Shown in pieces: positions 53,051 to 62,031 of a stretch of DNA of 64,000 nucleotides. Position numbers and translations under genes: made by a program. This stretch comes from an uncultured Pelagibacteraceae bacterium (GTDB taxonomy: Bacteria; Pseudomonadota; Alphaproteobacteria; Pelagibacterales; Pelagibacteraceae), in NCBI GenBank assembly GCA_902590845.1, contig CACIYJ010000002.1, forward strand, positions 31,169 through 95,168, given 5' to 3'. How positions within the stretch are numbered: the stretch's first letter is position 1; every line of letters starts with the position of its first letter. The notes beneath the pieces were generated by a model. It did no database searches. It was not told where the DNA came from and was given only the letters and a program-made list of their open reading frames with translations.

Positions 53051-54524
53051 TCTCAAAGAATATAAAATGTACATTAATGGTTCATGGGTTGATGCCGAAA
53101 ATAAAAAAACCTTTAAAAGTTTAAATCCCGAAAACAATGAGCCTTGGGCTATGGTTCCCGAAGCAAGTGCGAAGGATGTTGATAAAGCAGTTGAATCCGC
53201 ACAAAAAGCTTTTCATGGTGAATGGTCAAAATTATTTCCAAAAAAAAGAGCTGATTATTTAAGAGCAATAGCTGATCAATTAAGAAAAAACTCGGAAATG
53301 TTAGGAAAAATAGAAACCATTGATACTGGAAAACTTTTTAGAGAAACTAAAACTCAAGCAAATTATATCGCAGAATATTATGATTATTTTGCGGGTTTGG
53401 CTGACAAGGTAGAAGGAACTGTGTTGCCAATTGATAAACCGGATATGCAAGTTATTACAACTCGAGAGCCTATAGGAGTCATTGCAGCAATTATTCCATG
53501 GAACTCCCAAATGTTTTTGACTGCTGTTAAACTTGCTCCCGCTTTAGCTATGGGAAATACAGTAGTTATTAAATCTTCTGAGCTAGCTCCGGCAACTATG
53601 TTTGAATTTGCAAAATTAATAGAAAAAACTGGAATACCTAAAGGAGTAGTAAATGTCATAAGTGGTTATGGAGATCCATGTGGAAAAGCATTAACAACTC
53701 ATGATCAGGTTGAAAGAATTTCATTTACCGGTGGACCAGAAACAGCTAGGCATATTATTAGAAATTCTGCTGAAAATTTATCTCAAGTAAGTTTAGAATT
53801 GGGCGGGAAGAGTCCTGTAGCAGTTTTTGAAGATTCAGATCAAGAAAATGCATTAAATGGTATAATAGCTGGCATTTTTGGCGCAAGTGGTCAAAGCTGT
53901 ATTGCTGGCTCTAGATTATATTTACAAAAAAATATTTATGATAATTTTTTAGATAAATTAGTTGTCCGAGCAAATAAAATAAAGTTAGGTAGTCCAATGA
54001 ATCCAGATACTCAAATGGGTCCTCTCAATAATTTAAAGCAGCTGGAGGTAATAGAAAAAAACATCAAGCTTACCCTTGAGCAAGGTGGAAAACTAAGATG
54101 TGGTGGAAAAAGACATGCGCTATCTAACAAAGGATATTATTTTCCTGCGACAATAATTGAATGTGATAATCATAATCTCCCTGTGGCTGAAAATGAACTT
54201 TTTGGTCCCGTGCTATCAGTAATGAAGTTTGACACAGAGGAAGAGGTAATCAACAAAATGAATGATAATCAGTACGGTTTGTCTTCGGGTATTTATACAA
54301 AAGATCTAGGCAGAGGTATCAGGGTATCAAAAGCAATACGTGCAGGAATTACATTTGTTAACACTTACCGATTAATTTCTCCTTCAGCACCATTTGGCGG
54401 AATGAAGGATAGTGGATATGGTAAAGAAGCTGGTTTAGAGTCAATAAAAGATTATACAAGAGTTAAAACGACATGGTTTAATACATCTAAAAAACCTATG
54501 ACAGATCCATTTACAATGGGATAA
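53043..54524 (+). CDS. NAD(P)-dependent aldehyde dehydrogenase
   Basis: A 493-residue ALDH. Catalytic Cys286 is in GASGQSCIAGSR, the general base Glu252 in SLELGGKSP, and PWNSQMFLTAVKLAPAL holds the oxyanion Asn. Substrate is unknown; as last gene of the LLM operon it probably oxidises an aldehyde product. Start ATG 53043 overlaps the hydrolase stop by eight bases; an ATT-type upstream extension is not needed. Confidence 0.93.
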   Translation: MANLKEYKMYINGSWVDAENKKTFKSLNPENNEPWAMVPEASAKDVDKAVESAQKAFHGEWSKLFPKKRADYLRAIADQLRKNSEMLGKIETIDTGKLFRETKTQANYIAEYYDYFAGLADKVEGTVLPIDKPDMQVITTREPIGVIAAIIPWNSQMFLTAVKLAPALAMGNTVVIKSSELAPATMFEFAKLIEKTGIPKGVVNVISGYGDPCGKALTTHDQVERISFTGGPETARHIIRNSAENLSQVSLELGGKSPVAVFEDSDQENALNGIIAGIFGASGQSCIAGSRLYLQKNIYDNFLDKLVVRANKIKLGSPMNPDTQMGPLNNLKQLEVIEKNIKLTLEQGGKLRCGGKRHALSNKGYYFPATIIECDNHNLPVAENELFGPVLSVMKFDTEEEVINKMNDNQYGLSSGIYTKDLGRGIRVSKAIRAGITFVNTYRLISPSAPFGGMKDSGYGKEAGLESIKDYTRVKTTWFNTSKKPMTDPFTMG

Positions 54525-54626
54525 TGCTTAAATCTGCAAGGTAAATAAAAGAAATTTTGCCATTGAAAATTAAGTGCTAAAGGTCAATACTATTACAAAT
54601 TAATAATACTAAATAAAGGGAGTAAT

Positions 54627-55808
54627 ATGAAAAAAGTATTTATTGCTGCAATTATGTCTTTGTCTATCTTAACGACAAGTACATTTGCAGAAATTAAAAT
54701 GGGTATAATTTTAGGATTTACTGGTCCTATTGAATCTCTAACTCCAGCTATGGCAGCTTCTGCGGAATTAGCTTTTAAAGAAGCTTCTGACTCAGGTTCG
54801 TTGCTTGGTGGAGAAAAAATTAAACCTTTAAGAGCAGATTCAACTTGTGTTGACTCAGCTGCAGCAACAACAGCTGCGGAAGGTTTAGTTTCTCAAGGTA
54901 TAGTTGCAATTATGGGAGCAGATTGTTCTGGTGTTACTGGAGCAGTTGCATCTAACGTAGCGGTTCCTAACGGAATTACTATAATATCTCCTTCAGCAAC
55001 ATCTCCTGGTTTAACAACTTTGGATGATAAAGGTTTGTTTTTCCGTACAGCTCCGTCGGATGCTCGTGGTGGACAAATTCTTGCTGATATTACAAAAGAC
55101 AGAGGAATCAAAAGTGTTGCAGTTACATATACTAACAATGACTATGGTAAAGGTTTAGCTGATGTTTATTCAGCAGCAGTTAAAACTCATGGTATCAAAG
55201 TTACAACTGTAGCAGCTCACGAAGATGGAAAAGCCGACTATAGCGCTGAAGTTTCTACACTAGCATCAGCTGGTGGAGATGCGGTTGCTGTAATTGGATA
55301 CCTTGACCAAGGTGGTAAAGGAATTATTCAAGGATCTTTAGATTCTGGTGCTTTTGATACATTTATATTGTCAGATGGTATGATCGGTGATTCACTTACT
55401 GATACTTTTGGTAAAAGCTTAAACAAATCTTTTGGTTCTTTACCAGGTTCTTTAGGTAAAGGAGCAGGAGTATTTGCAAAAGTTGCTAAAGCAGCTGGAA
55501 TTGATTCATCTGGTCCATATACTGGTGAATCTTACGATGCAGCAGCTTTAATCGTTCTTGCAATGCAAGCTGGTGGTTCTGCTGATCGTGGTTCAATTGC
55601 AAAAAATGTTATGTCTGTAGCTAATGCACCTGGAACGAAAATTTATCCAGGTCAACTTAAAAAAGGCTTAGACCTTTTAGCTAAAGGAAAAGCAATTGAT
55701 TACGAAGGTGCTACTGCAATTAAATTTACAGATGTTGGAGAACACGTTGGTAATTTCATAGAAAAAGAAATTAAGGGCGGTAAATTTAAAAACAAAAAAC
55801 AAAGATAA
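54627..55808 (+). CDS. livK: Liv-type ABC transporter substrate-binding protein
   Basis: A 393-residue periplasmic protein: signal peptide (residues 1-21, cut after TFA), then the type I fold with IKMGIILGFTGPIESLTPAMA and the hinge-lining motifs TYTNNDYGKGLADVYSAAV and DGMIGDSLTDTFG. A GGGAG site precedes the ATG by five bases. It follows the LLM operon on the same strand and faces the livMHFG genes. Substrate unknown: amino acids, amides or urea are typical. Confidence 0.9.
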   Translation: MKKVFIAAIMSLSILTTSTFAEIKMGIILGFTGPIESLTPAMAASAELAFKEASDSGSLLGGEKIKPLRADSTCVDSAAATTAAEGLVSQGIVAIMGADCSGVTGAVASNVAVPNGITIISPSATSPGLTTLDDKGLFFRTAPSDARGGQILADITKDRGIKSVAVTYTNNDYGKGLADVYSAAVKTHGIKVTTVAAHEDGKADYSAEVSTLASAGGDAVAVIGYLDQGGKGIIQGSLDSGAFDTFILSDGMIGDSLTDTFGKSLNKSFGSLPGSLGKGAGVFAKVAKAAGIDSSGPYTGESYDAAALIVLAMQAGGSADRGSIAKNVMSVANAPGTKIYPGQLKKGLDLLAKGKAIDYEGATAIKFTDVGEHVGNFIEKEIKGGKFKNKKQR

Positions 55809-55822
55809 AATTTAATCTTACA

Positions 55823-55857
55823 AACCTCAGCGGTGAAAACTGCTGAGGTTTTTTTAT
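55823..55857 (+). terminator. Rho-independent terminator of livK
   Basis: AACCTCAGCGGT pairs with ACTGCTGAGGTT (one G-T pair) around a GAAA loop, followed by TTTTTTT on the plus strand. It lies 14 bases past the livK stop and ends at the livM stop. Confidence 0.9.
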
Positions 55858-57224
55858 ATTTGTTTTATTTTCTCAGGTAAAATTCCTCGTGGCCTATAGC
55901 GCATAATTAATAATAAACCAACTCCCATCATTAAAAATCTAAAGTAAGGAATGCTATTAACTAAATGAACTTTAAAAGCATTAGTTTCTTCTAAACCGCT
56001 GGTAAAAAAGTTAATTAAGAATAATGCAATAGGAGCAGCCTCAACCCATAAAAACCAAACAGCAAAACCTCCTAAAATTGCCCCAAAATTATTTCCACTT
56101 CCTCCAACAATAACCATCACCCAAATTAAAAATGTATAACGCATTGGTCTATAACTCCCTGGTGTAAACAAACCATCATATGTAACCATCATAGCGCCTG
56201 CTATACCAACTATTGCTGAACCAAGAACAAAAATTAAAAGATGTTGCTTAACAACATTCTTTCCCATGGCATTAGCTGCTTCTTCATTATCCCTGATTGC
56301 TCTCATCATTCTTCCCCAAGGAGAATAAAGTGCTTTTTGAGTTATGATTAAAAGAATTATTACTACAACAGTAAAAAGTCCTGCAAAACATAATTTTACA
56401 AATACTGTTGAGGATTCGATGACTAACTGTTTTAATAACTCTTGTCTTTCTAAAGTATCAGTAATTAAGTTTAAGGCACCTTGGTTAAATTTCTCAACTA
56501 AATTGATAAACCATTCTTTAGTTTGTAGATCAACTTCATATGGAACTGGTCTTTTTAAACCAATCACATTTTTAACACCACGAGCTAACCAATCCTCATG
56601 CTTTATTACAGCAATAACAATTTCTGATATTAATAGTGTTGCTATCGCCAGATAGTCTGCTCTAAGTCCTAAAGCAATTTTTCCTATAATATATGCCAAG
56701 GCGCCGGCAAAAAAAGCACCTACTATCCAAGAAAATAATATTGGGAGACCCATTCCACCTAAAAAACCAGTGGTTGCTGGATTAACAGCCTCTATCGATT
56801 CTATTGCCGGTCCAGATATTAATCTTAAAAGAATCAATCCCACTATTATTACAGCGGCAATTCCATAGTTTTTTTTGGCTGACTTGTTATATTTTTTGAT
56901 AATAAAACGAACGCTAAATACAATCAAAGCAATTAGAAATGCACACAGTATCATATTAAAACCACCGACCTGCCATGCTTCTTTTACAGGAGGAACTGAA
57001 ACCAAAACAGCTGCTAACCCTCCAAGAGCTGTGTAACCCATTATTCCAAAATTTATTAACCCTGCATATCCCCATTGAATATTAGCTCCCATTGTCATTA
57101 CTGCAGAGATTAAGCAAAAGCATAAAATTGATAATGCCATACTCCAAGACTGTAAAAAGCCTACCAAAATTATTAGTCCTAACATTATTGCATAAGCGCT
57201 TATTACATCTAGATTTTTTCTCAT
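55854..57224 (-). CDS. livM: Liv-type ABC transporter permease LivM
   Basis: A 456-residue permease, longer than usual. The N-terminal two-thirds hold GANIQWGYAGLINFGIMGYTALGG and GLRADYLAIATLLISEI, the C-terminal part the RAIRDNEEAANAMGKN coupling loop and GSGNNFGAILGGFAVW. Around residues 215-275 there is an extra hydrophilic stretch rich in Glu and Lys before the next helix. It pairs with LivH. It overlaps livH by four bases. Confidence 0.9.
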   Translation of the reverse strand: MRKNLDVISAYAIMLGLIILVGFLQSWSMALSILCFCLISAVMTMGANIQWGYAGLINFGIMGYTALGGLAAVLVSVPPVKEAWQVGGFNMILCAFLIALIVFSVRFIIKKYNKSAKKNYGIAAVIIVGLILLRLISGPAIESIEAVNPATTGFLGGMGLPILFSWIVGAFFAGALAYIIGKIALGLRADYLAIATLLISEIVIAVIKHEDWLARGVKNVIGLKRPVPYEVDLQTKEWFINLVEKFNQGALNLITDTLERQELLKQLVIESSTVFVKLCFAGLFTVVVIILLIITQKALYSPWGRMMRAIRDNEEAANAMGKNVVKQHLLIFVLGSAIVGIAGAMMVTYDGLFTPGSYRPMRYTFLIWVMVIVGGSGNNFGAILGGFAVWFLWVEAAPIALFLINFFTSGLEETNAFKVHLVNSIPYFRFLMMGVGLLLIMRYRPRGILPEKIKQI

Positions 57225-58231
57225 AAAACTTTTCCTTTAAAGATTCCCGAAGGTCTAAACAATAAAACTATTACTAAAATTGAAAACGAAACTGCAAATT
57301 TATAATCGGTTGAAAGCAATTGTAGTAGGCTGTCGGGTTCTAAACTTTCTGGTAGAATGTAAACAAAAAATTTCCTGTAGGCATATGTTAAAAGTATTTC
57401 TGAAAATGCAATAACATAACCTCCTAAAAAAGCTCCAAAAGGATTTCCAATACCTCCGACGATTGCTGCTGCAAATATTGGAAGCATGTTATTAAAGTAA
57501 GTAAATGGTTTAAAGCTTTTGTCTAAACCATAAAGAGCTCCTCCAATCGTAGCTAAAATTGCAGCTATTATCCAAGTAATCATAACTACTTTTTTAGGAT
57601 CTATTCCAGACAAGAGAGCTAGGTCTTCATTGTCTGAATAAGCTCGCATGCTTTTTCCAGTTTTTGTTCTGTTTAAAAACCAAAATAAAATAGAAACGAC
57701 GATAATTGTAACCAATAAAGTAATTACTTGCGTTGATTTGATCGTTAACCCTTCATTTAAGCCTGTCATTTCTTTAAATTCATTCGCTTTTAAAATAAAT
57801 TTTTCTCCATCAAAAAATCTTCTATCAAATGGTCCGATGACTATTCTCACAATCGCTTGAGTAACAAACATTGTACCTATGCTTACCATCGCCAACATAA
57901 CAGGAGGGCTTTTTTGTGTGCGATAATAACTGAAAACTAATTTATCTTTAATAAGAACATATAATATTGTGATAACAATCCCAAAAGGCATAGCAAGTAA
58001 TGCTGTGGGAAGAAAACCTAGATTAATTCCAAGAGATTGAAAGTACCATGTAAATAAAATTGTAAACATGGTGCCAAACGACATAAGATCACCAGCAGTA
58101 AAATATGCAAATCGCAAGATTCCATAAATTAAAGAAACAAAAATAGCTCCTAATGCTAACTGAGATCCATAAGATAAAGCAGGTACAAATAAATAATTTA
58201 AAAGTAAAACTATTGCGTTTAAAAAATCCAT
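57221..58231 (-). CDS. livH: Liv-type ABC transporter permease LivH
   Basis: A 336-residue permease with eight or more membrane segments. GSQLALGAIFVSLIYGILRFAYFTAGDLMSFG in the first part and KSMRAYSDNEDLALLSGIDPKKV near residue 190 are LivH hallmarks, with GGIGNPFGAFLGGYVIAFSE near residues 264-283. Canonical length. One base separates it from livF. Confidence 0.92.
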   Translation of the reverse strand: MDFLNAIVLLLNYLFVPALSYGSQLALGAIFVSLIYGILRFAYFTAGDLMSFGTMFTILFTWYFQSLGINLGFLPTALLAMPFGIVITILYVLIKDKLVFSYYRTQKSPPVMLAMVSIGTMFVTQAIVRIVIGPFDRRFFDGEKFILKANEFKEMTGLNEGLTIKSTQVITLLVTIIVVSILFWFLNRTKTGKSMRAYSDNEDLALLSGIDPKKVVMITWIIAAILATIGGALYGLDKSFKPFTYFNNMLPIFAAAIVGGIGNPFGAFLGGYVIAFSEILLTYAYRKFFVYILPESLEPDSLLQLLSTDYKFAVSFSILVIVLLFRPSGIFKGKVL

Positions 58232-58232
58232 A

Positions 58233-58940
58233 TCAACCTCCTAAAAAAGAACTTCTTACTCTTGGATCGTTCAATAGTTCTTTTCCTGTTCCGGAGTATC
58301 TGTTTTCTCCAGTGACCAAGACATAGCCTCTATCTGATATGCTTAGTGCTTGTTTTGCGTTTTGTTCAACCATTAAAATAGCTACGTTCGTTTTTTTTAC
58401 TTTTATAATATGATCAAACAACTCATCCATAACGATTGGTGAAACTCCGGCTGTAGGTTCATCAAGCATTAAGACAGATGGTTTTATCATTAATGCTCTT
58501 CCCAATGCCACTTGCTGTCTTTGCCCTCCAGATAATTCACCAACTAGCTGAGATTTTTTTTCTTTTAAAATAGGAAACAACTCATAAATTTCATCAATAA
58601 TTTTTTGAAGACTTTCATCTCTTAAAAAAGCACCCATCTCTAAATTTTCTTCAACGCTTAGTCCAGCGAATACGTTTCTAGTTTGCGGAACAAATGCTAT
58701 CCCTTGTTTAACTCTATCTTGCGGATTTAAATGTGAAATATCTTTACCATTTATAATAACTTTACCTGATTTAAGGTTTAATAATCCTAGCATGGCTTTC
58801 ATGGCTGTAGATTTTCCCGCTCCATTTGGACCAAGTATTGAAACTATTTCACCTTGATTAACGTTTACTGAACAGGAAGAAATGATATCAGGGCCATTGC
58901 CATAACCTCCTGTCATTTTTATACCTTCAAAAAAAGCCAT
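58233..58940 (-). CDS. livF: Liv-type ABC transporter ATPase LivF
   Basis: A 235-residue ATPase: Walker A GPNGAGKSTAMKA near residues 38-50, LSGGQRQQVALGRAL, Walker B SVLMLDEPTAGVSP and the switch His replaced by the LivF-typical VEQN loop. It shares one base with livG (TAATG-type overlap). Drives the importer. Confidence 0.94.
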   Translation of the reverse strand: MAFFEGIKMTGGYGNGPDIISSCSVNVNQGEIVSILGPNGAGKSTAMKAMLGLLNLKSGKVIINGKDISHLNPQDRVKQGIAFVPQTRNVFAGLSVEENLEMGAFLRDESLQKIIDEIYELFPILKEKKSQLVGELSGGQRQQVALGRALMIKPSVLMLDEPTAGVSPIVMDELFDHIIKVKKTNVAILMVEQNAKQALSISDRGYVLVTGENRYSGTGKELLNDPRVRSSFLGG

Positions 58941-59734
58941 TAACTTTTATCCTTTAATTTTGATCCTCTTCCTAAATAACTTTCAATAACTTGTTCGTTT
59001 TTTTTAACTTCATCAGAAGTTCCTTCAAATAAAACAGAGCCTTCTGCCATTACAATTACTGGATTACACAATCGACTAATAAATTCCATATCGTGCTCGA
59101 TCATACAAAATGTATATCCTTTTTCTTTATTTAGTCTCAATATTGCGCTTCCTATATCTTTTAATAAAGTTCTGTTAACTCCTGCGCCAACTTCATCTAA
59201 TAAAACCAACTTGGCATCAACCATCATAGTTCTTCCAAGTTCTAATAGTTTTTTTTGTCCTCCAGATAAATTTCCTGCAGGTTCATTTGAAAGATGTTTT
59301 AAGTTTAAAAAGTCAATTACTTCTAAAGCTTTTTCCTTAACTTGTATTTCTTCTTTTTTAACAAGACTTGGTTTAAATAAAGCATTAACTAAATTTTCAC
59401 CAGACTGCTTTCCTGGAACCATCATTAAATTTTCTAGCACTGTAAGATTTGTAAATTCATGTGCAATTTGAAAAGTTCTTAAAACACCTTTTGAAAATAA
59501 TTCGTAAGAGGGAATATTAGTAATATCTTCGTTATTAAACAAAACTGTTCCTTGAGATGATTCTAAATTGCCTGCAATCAAATTAAATAATGTTGTTTTG
59601 CCTGACCCATTGGGCCCAATAATTCCTGTAATGGAGCCTTTTTTAATTTTTAAAGAACAATTTGAAACTGCTGCTAATCCTCCAAAAAATTTAGAAAGAT
59701 TATTGACTTGCAGAATATTCGAATCTGGCTGCAT
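58940..59734 (-). CDS. livG: Liv-type ABC transporter ATPase LivG
   Basis: A 264-residue ATPase. Walker A GPNGSGKTTLFNL near residues 37-49, signature NLSGGQKKLLELGRTMM, Walker B KLVLLDEVGAGVN (Pro of the usual DEP replaced by Val) and IEHDMEFISRLC. The LivG-specific C-terminal VIESYLGRG is present. First liv gene of the minus-strand row; livK lies on the other strand. Confidence 0.94.
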   Translation of the reverse strand: MQPDSNILQVNNLSKFFGGLAAVSNCSLKIKKGSITGIIGPNGSGKTTLFNLIAGNLESSQGTVLFNNEDITNIPSYELFSKGVLRTFQIAHEFTNLTVLENLMMVPGKQSGENLVNALFKPSLVKKEEIQVKEKALEVIDFLNLKHLSNEPAGNLSGGQKKLLELGRTMMVDAKLVLLDEVGAGVNRTLLKDIGSAILRLNKEKGYTFCMIEHDMEFISRLCNPVIVMAEGSVLFEGTSDEVKKNEQVIESYLGRGSKLKDKS

Positions 59735-59740
59735 AGAAAA

Positions 59741-60511
59741 TTATACTTTTTTTAATCTTTTAAGGATACCATTCAAAGATTTTTCTAAATTTCGATAAAA
59801 ACCAGCTTTTCTTAATTGTTTTACAGCTTGTTCGTTCAATCCTCTTGGTGTTTGAGAATCTTTGACTAAGTATTTCAAATCTTTTTTTGAATTAATTACT
59901 GAATCTTCTGATAATGCCACAAAAAGAGAAGTGATGTATTTTTGAGCTTCATTTCTTCTAACTCCTCTTTTAACTAACCAATCAGATAATACTTTTAATA
60001 ATTCATAAAAAGGCGCCATCATCCCTGAGGTTGCCCAAAAATTTATTGATGATTTTTCATTTTTTATTTCAACGGTTGTACCTAATTGATTAAAAAAACT
60101 TTTTACCTGTTTGTCAGGAGGGCAAATCGGTATGGGACCTTTTCGAATTGAAATTGGAGGAAGAGGAATAGCTCTTACAATCTTAACTTTTTTACCAATA
60201 GCTTTTTTTAATTGAGCTAAATTAATTGTAGAAATAAAACTTACAATTTTTTGATTTTTTTTAAAATTAAGTTTTTTCAAAATTTTATTTCCGACCTTTG
60301 GAGTAACAGCTAAAAATACCCAATTTGATTTATCAATTAATTGTTGATTGTTTCTTGAAATAGTTATTTTTTTAAATCTTTTGCTTAATTTTTTTGCTAT
60401 TGTTTTATTGCGAGGGGAGATATAAATTTTTTTGATTCTTAACTTAGACTTAAAAATACCTTCAATAACTGAAGATGTAATGCGTCCTGTTCCTAGAAAA
60501 CCTAAAATCAT
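59741..60511 (-). CDS. Pyrroline-5-carboxylate reductase-like protein
   Basis: A 256-residue ProC-fold protein: MILGFLGTGRITSSVIEGI is the Rossmann motif and ATSGMMAPFYELLKVLSDW plus QTPRGLNEQAVKQLRKAGFY are ProC dimer-domain segments. Substitution of the usual GGGxMG-type loop and of the SPGG(T) motif by SQTPRG suggests a paralogue with another imino-acid or NADP substrate rather than the housekeeping ProC. It follows livG by six bases on the other side of a short gap, and is divergent from the AbrB gene. Confidence 0.7.
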   Translation of the reverse strand: MILGFLGTGRITSSVIEGIFKSKLRIKKIYISPRNKTIAKKLSKRFKKITISRNNQQLIDKSNWVFLAVTPKVGNKILKKLNFKKNQKIVSFISTINLAQLKKAIGKKVKIVRAIPLPPISIRKGPIPICPPDKQVKSFFNQLGTTVEIKNEKSSINFWATSGMMAPFYELLKVLSDWLVKRGVRRNEAQKYITSLFVALSEDSVINSKKDLKYLVKDSQTPRGLNEQAVKQLRKAGFYRNLEKSLNGILKRLKKV

Positions 60512-60513
60512 GA

Positions 60514-61593
60514 ATGATGCAGAATAACCAAGCTATACCGTTTAATAAAGAAAATTTTAAACTAATATTCTCTAAAGAATTTGCTTTAGTTATTATAATA
60601 TCTATTCCTAGTGCAATTGCTGCTGAGTTCTTTAATATTCCGCTTGCTTGGTTTTTAGGCCCAATGCTCATTACATCTCTTGCTTCATTAATGGGTTTAA
60701 AAACAAAAATGCCTAAATTGGTGCTTTCTTCAATATTAATTTTATTAGGCCTCTATATCGGTAACTACATTGATAAAAGTTTATTTTCTCAAATACATCA
60801 ATGGGCTTGGACTTCTCTGATAATGCTTGTTTACATTATTGTTAGTGTATTAATTGTTTCAAGATATCTTCAAATATTCTCTAAATACGATAAGAAAACT
60901 TCAATTTTTTCTGCTGCGCCTGGTGCCTTAGGCCCCCTGATGATTCTAGCCGAAGATGAAAAGTCTGATTTAAGTCAAGTAGCTACTTCTCATTTAATTA
61001 GATTAATAATAATTATTACTGTTTTTCCATTTATCGTTAATAGTTTTTACGATGTTGAAAGTGTCAAAATTGCTGAAGAAATGATTAAAGATCAAAATAT
61101 TATTCATTTAATATTACTAATCATATCTTCAATTATTTTAATCATTATTTTTGATAAATTTAGAATTCCAGCTGCTTTACTGTCTGGCACTTTATTTGCT
61201 AGCGGTTTTTTTCAAATCACTGAAATTGCATCTTATCAATTATCGCCAAATATCATCGATTATTGTTTGCTTATTCTAGGTGCTTCGGTTGGATGTCGAT
61301 TTGCTGATAAAACTTTTAGTGAAATAGCTCGTAATGCTTTGCACAGTTTTGTTGCAACGTTTTTATTAGTTATCCTAGGTCTGCTAGCTGCTTTTGTAGC
61401 AGGTTTGATTATTGATAAAAATTTCTTTACTCTTCTTCTATCTTATTGCCCAGGTGGTATTTATGAAGTGGCGGTTATCGCAATCTTTTTTGATCTTGAT
61501 CCAGAGTTTGTGTCTTTTCACCATATCATTAGATTATTAATGATACTTTTCATTGTCCCATTAATATTAAGGATTATAGAAAAAAAAACCTAA
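60514..61593 (+). CDS. AbrB-family membrane permease
   Basis: A 359-residue protein of ten or more membrane segments with the two-fold AbrB pattern: AAEFFNIPLAWFLGPMLITSLASLMG near residues 34-58 and FSAAPGALGPLMILAEDE near residues 133-150, repeated in the second half (SYCPGGIYEVAVIAIFFDLDP). These are sometimes annotated ammonia monooxygenase-related, without evidence. Only two bases separate the start from the divergent ProC-like gene. Confidence 0.82.
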   Translation: MMQNNQAIPFNKENFKLIFSKEFALVIIISIPSAIAAEFFNIPLAWFLGPMLITSLASLMGLKTKMPKLVLSSILILLGLYIGNYIDKSLFSQIHQWAWTSLIMLVYIIVSVLIVSRYLQIFSKYDKKTSIFSAAPGALGPLMILAEDEKSDLSQVATSHLIRLIIIITVFPFIVNSFYDVESVKIAEEMIKDQNIIHLILLIISSIILIIIFDKFRIPAALLSGTLFASGFFQITEIASYQLSPNIIDYCLLILGASVGCRFADKTFSEIARNALHSFVATFLLVILGLLAAFVAGLIIDKNFFTLLLSYCPGGIYEVAVIAIFFDLDPEFVSFHHIIRLLMILFIVPLILRIIEKKT

Positions 61594-61644
61594 TTTAATC
61601 TATATTATTTTTGACTCTAGTTTTTCTATGAGATTATATGGCTC

Positions 61645-62031
61645 ATGGCCAATTTTTTTGATCTTATAGGTAGGATTTTTATTTCCTCAATTTTTTTATT
61701 ATCAGGGTACAATAAAATTTTTAATTACGGAGATACCGTTACTTGGATGGAGGGATTTAGTATCCCTGGATTTTTATTATGGCCAACAATTGTTTTGGAA
61801 ATTCTTTTGCCTATTCTAATAATTATTGGTTATCAAACTCAAATATCTGCAATACTATTAGCAATGTTCTGTATAGCAACAGCTGTGATTTTCCACTTAG
61901 ATTTTGCTGATCAAATGCAAACTATTGCTTTTCTTAAAAACTTTGCCTTAGCTGGAGGTTTCTTGTTTATAGCTATTCATGGGCCAAAAGAATGGTCGAT
62001 GGAGAGAAAAAAGAAATACGTTAGATTATAG
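61645..62031 (+). CDS. DoxX-family membrane protein
   Basis: A 128-residue four-helix protein. GRIFISSIFLLSGYNKIFNY near residues 9-28 and LKNFALAGGFLFIAIHGPKEWSMERK at the C terminus match DoxX. The family includes quinone-reducing or redox-linked membrane proteins of unclear role. It overlaps the convergent tctA by six bases. Confidence 0.82.
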   Translation: MANFFDLIGRIFISSIFLLSGYNKIFNYGDTVTWMEGFSIPGFLLWPTIVLEILLPILIIIGYQTQISAILLAMFCIATAVIFHLDFADQMQTIAFLKNFALAGGFLFIAIHGPKEWSMERKKKYVRL

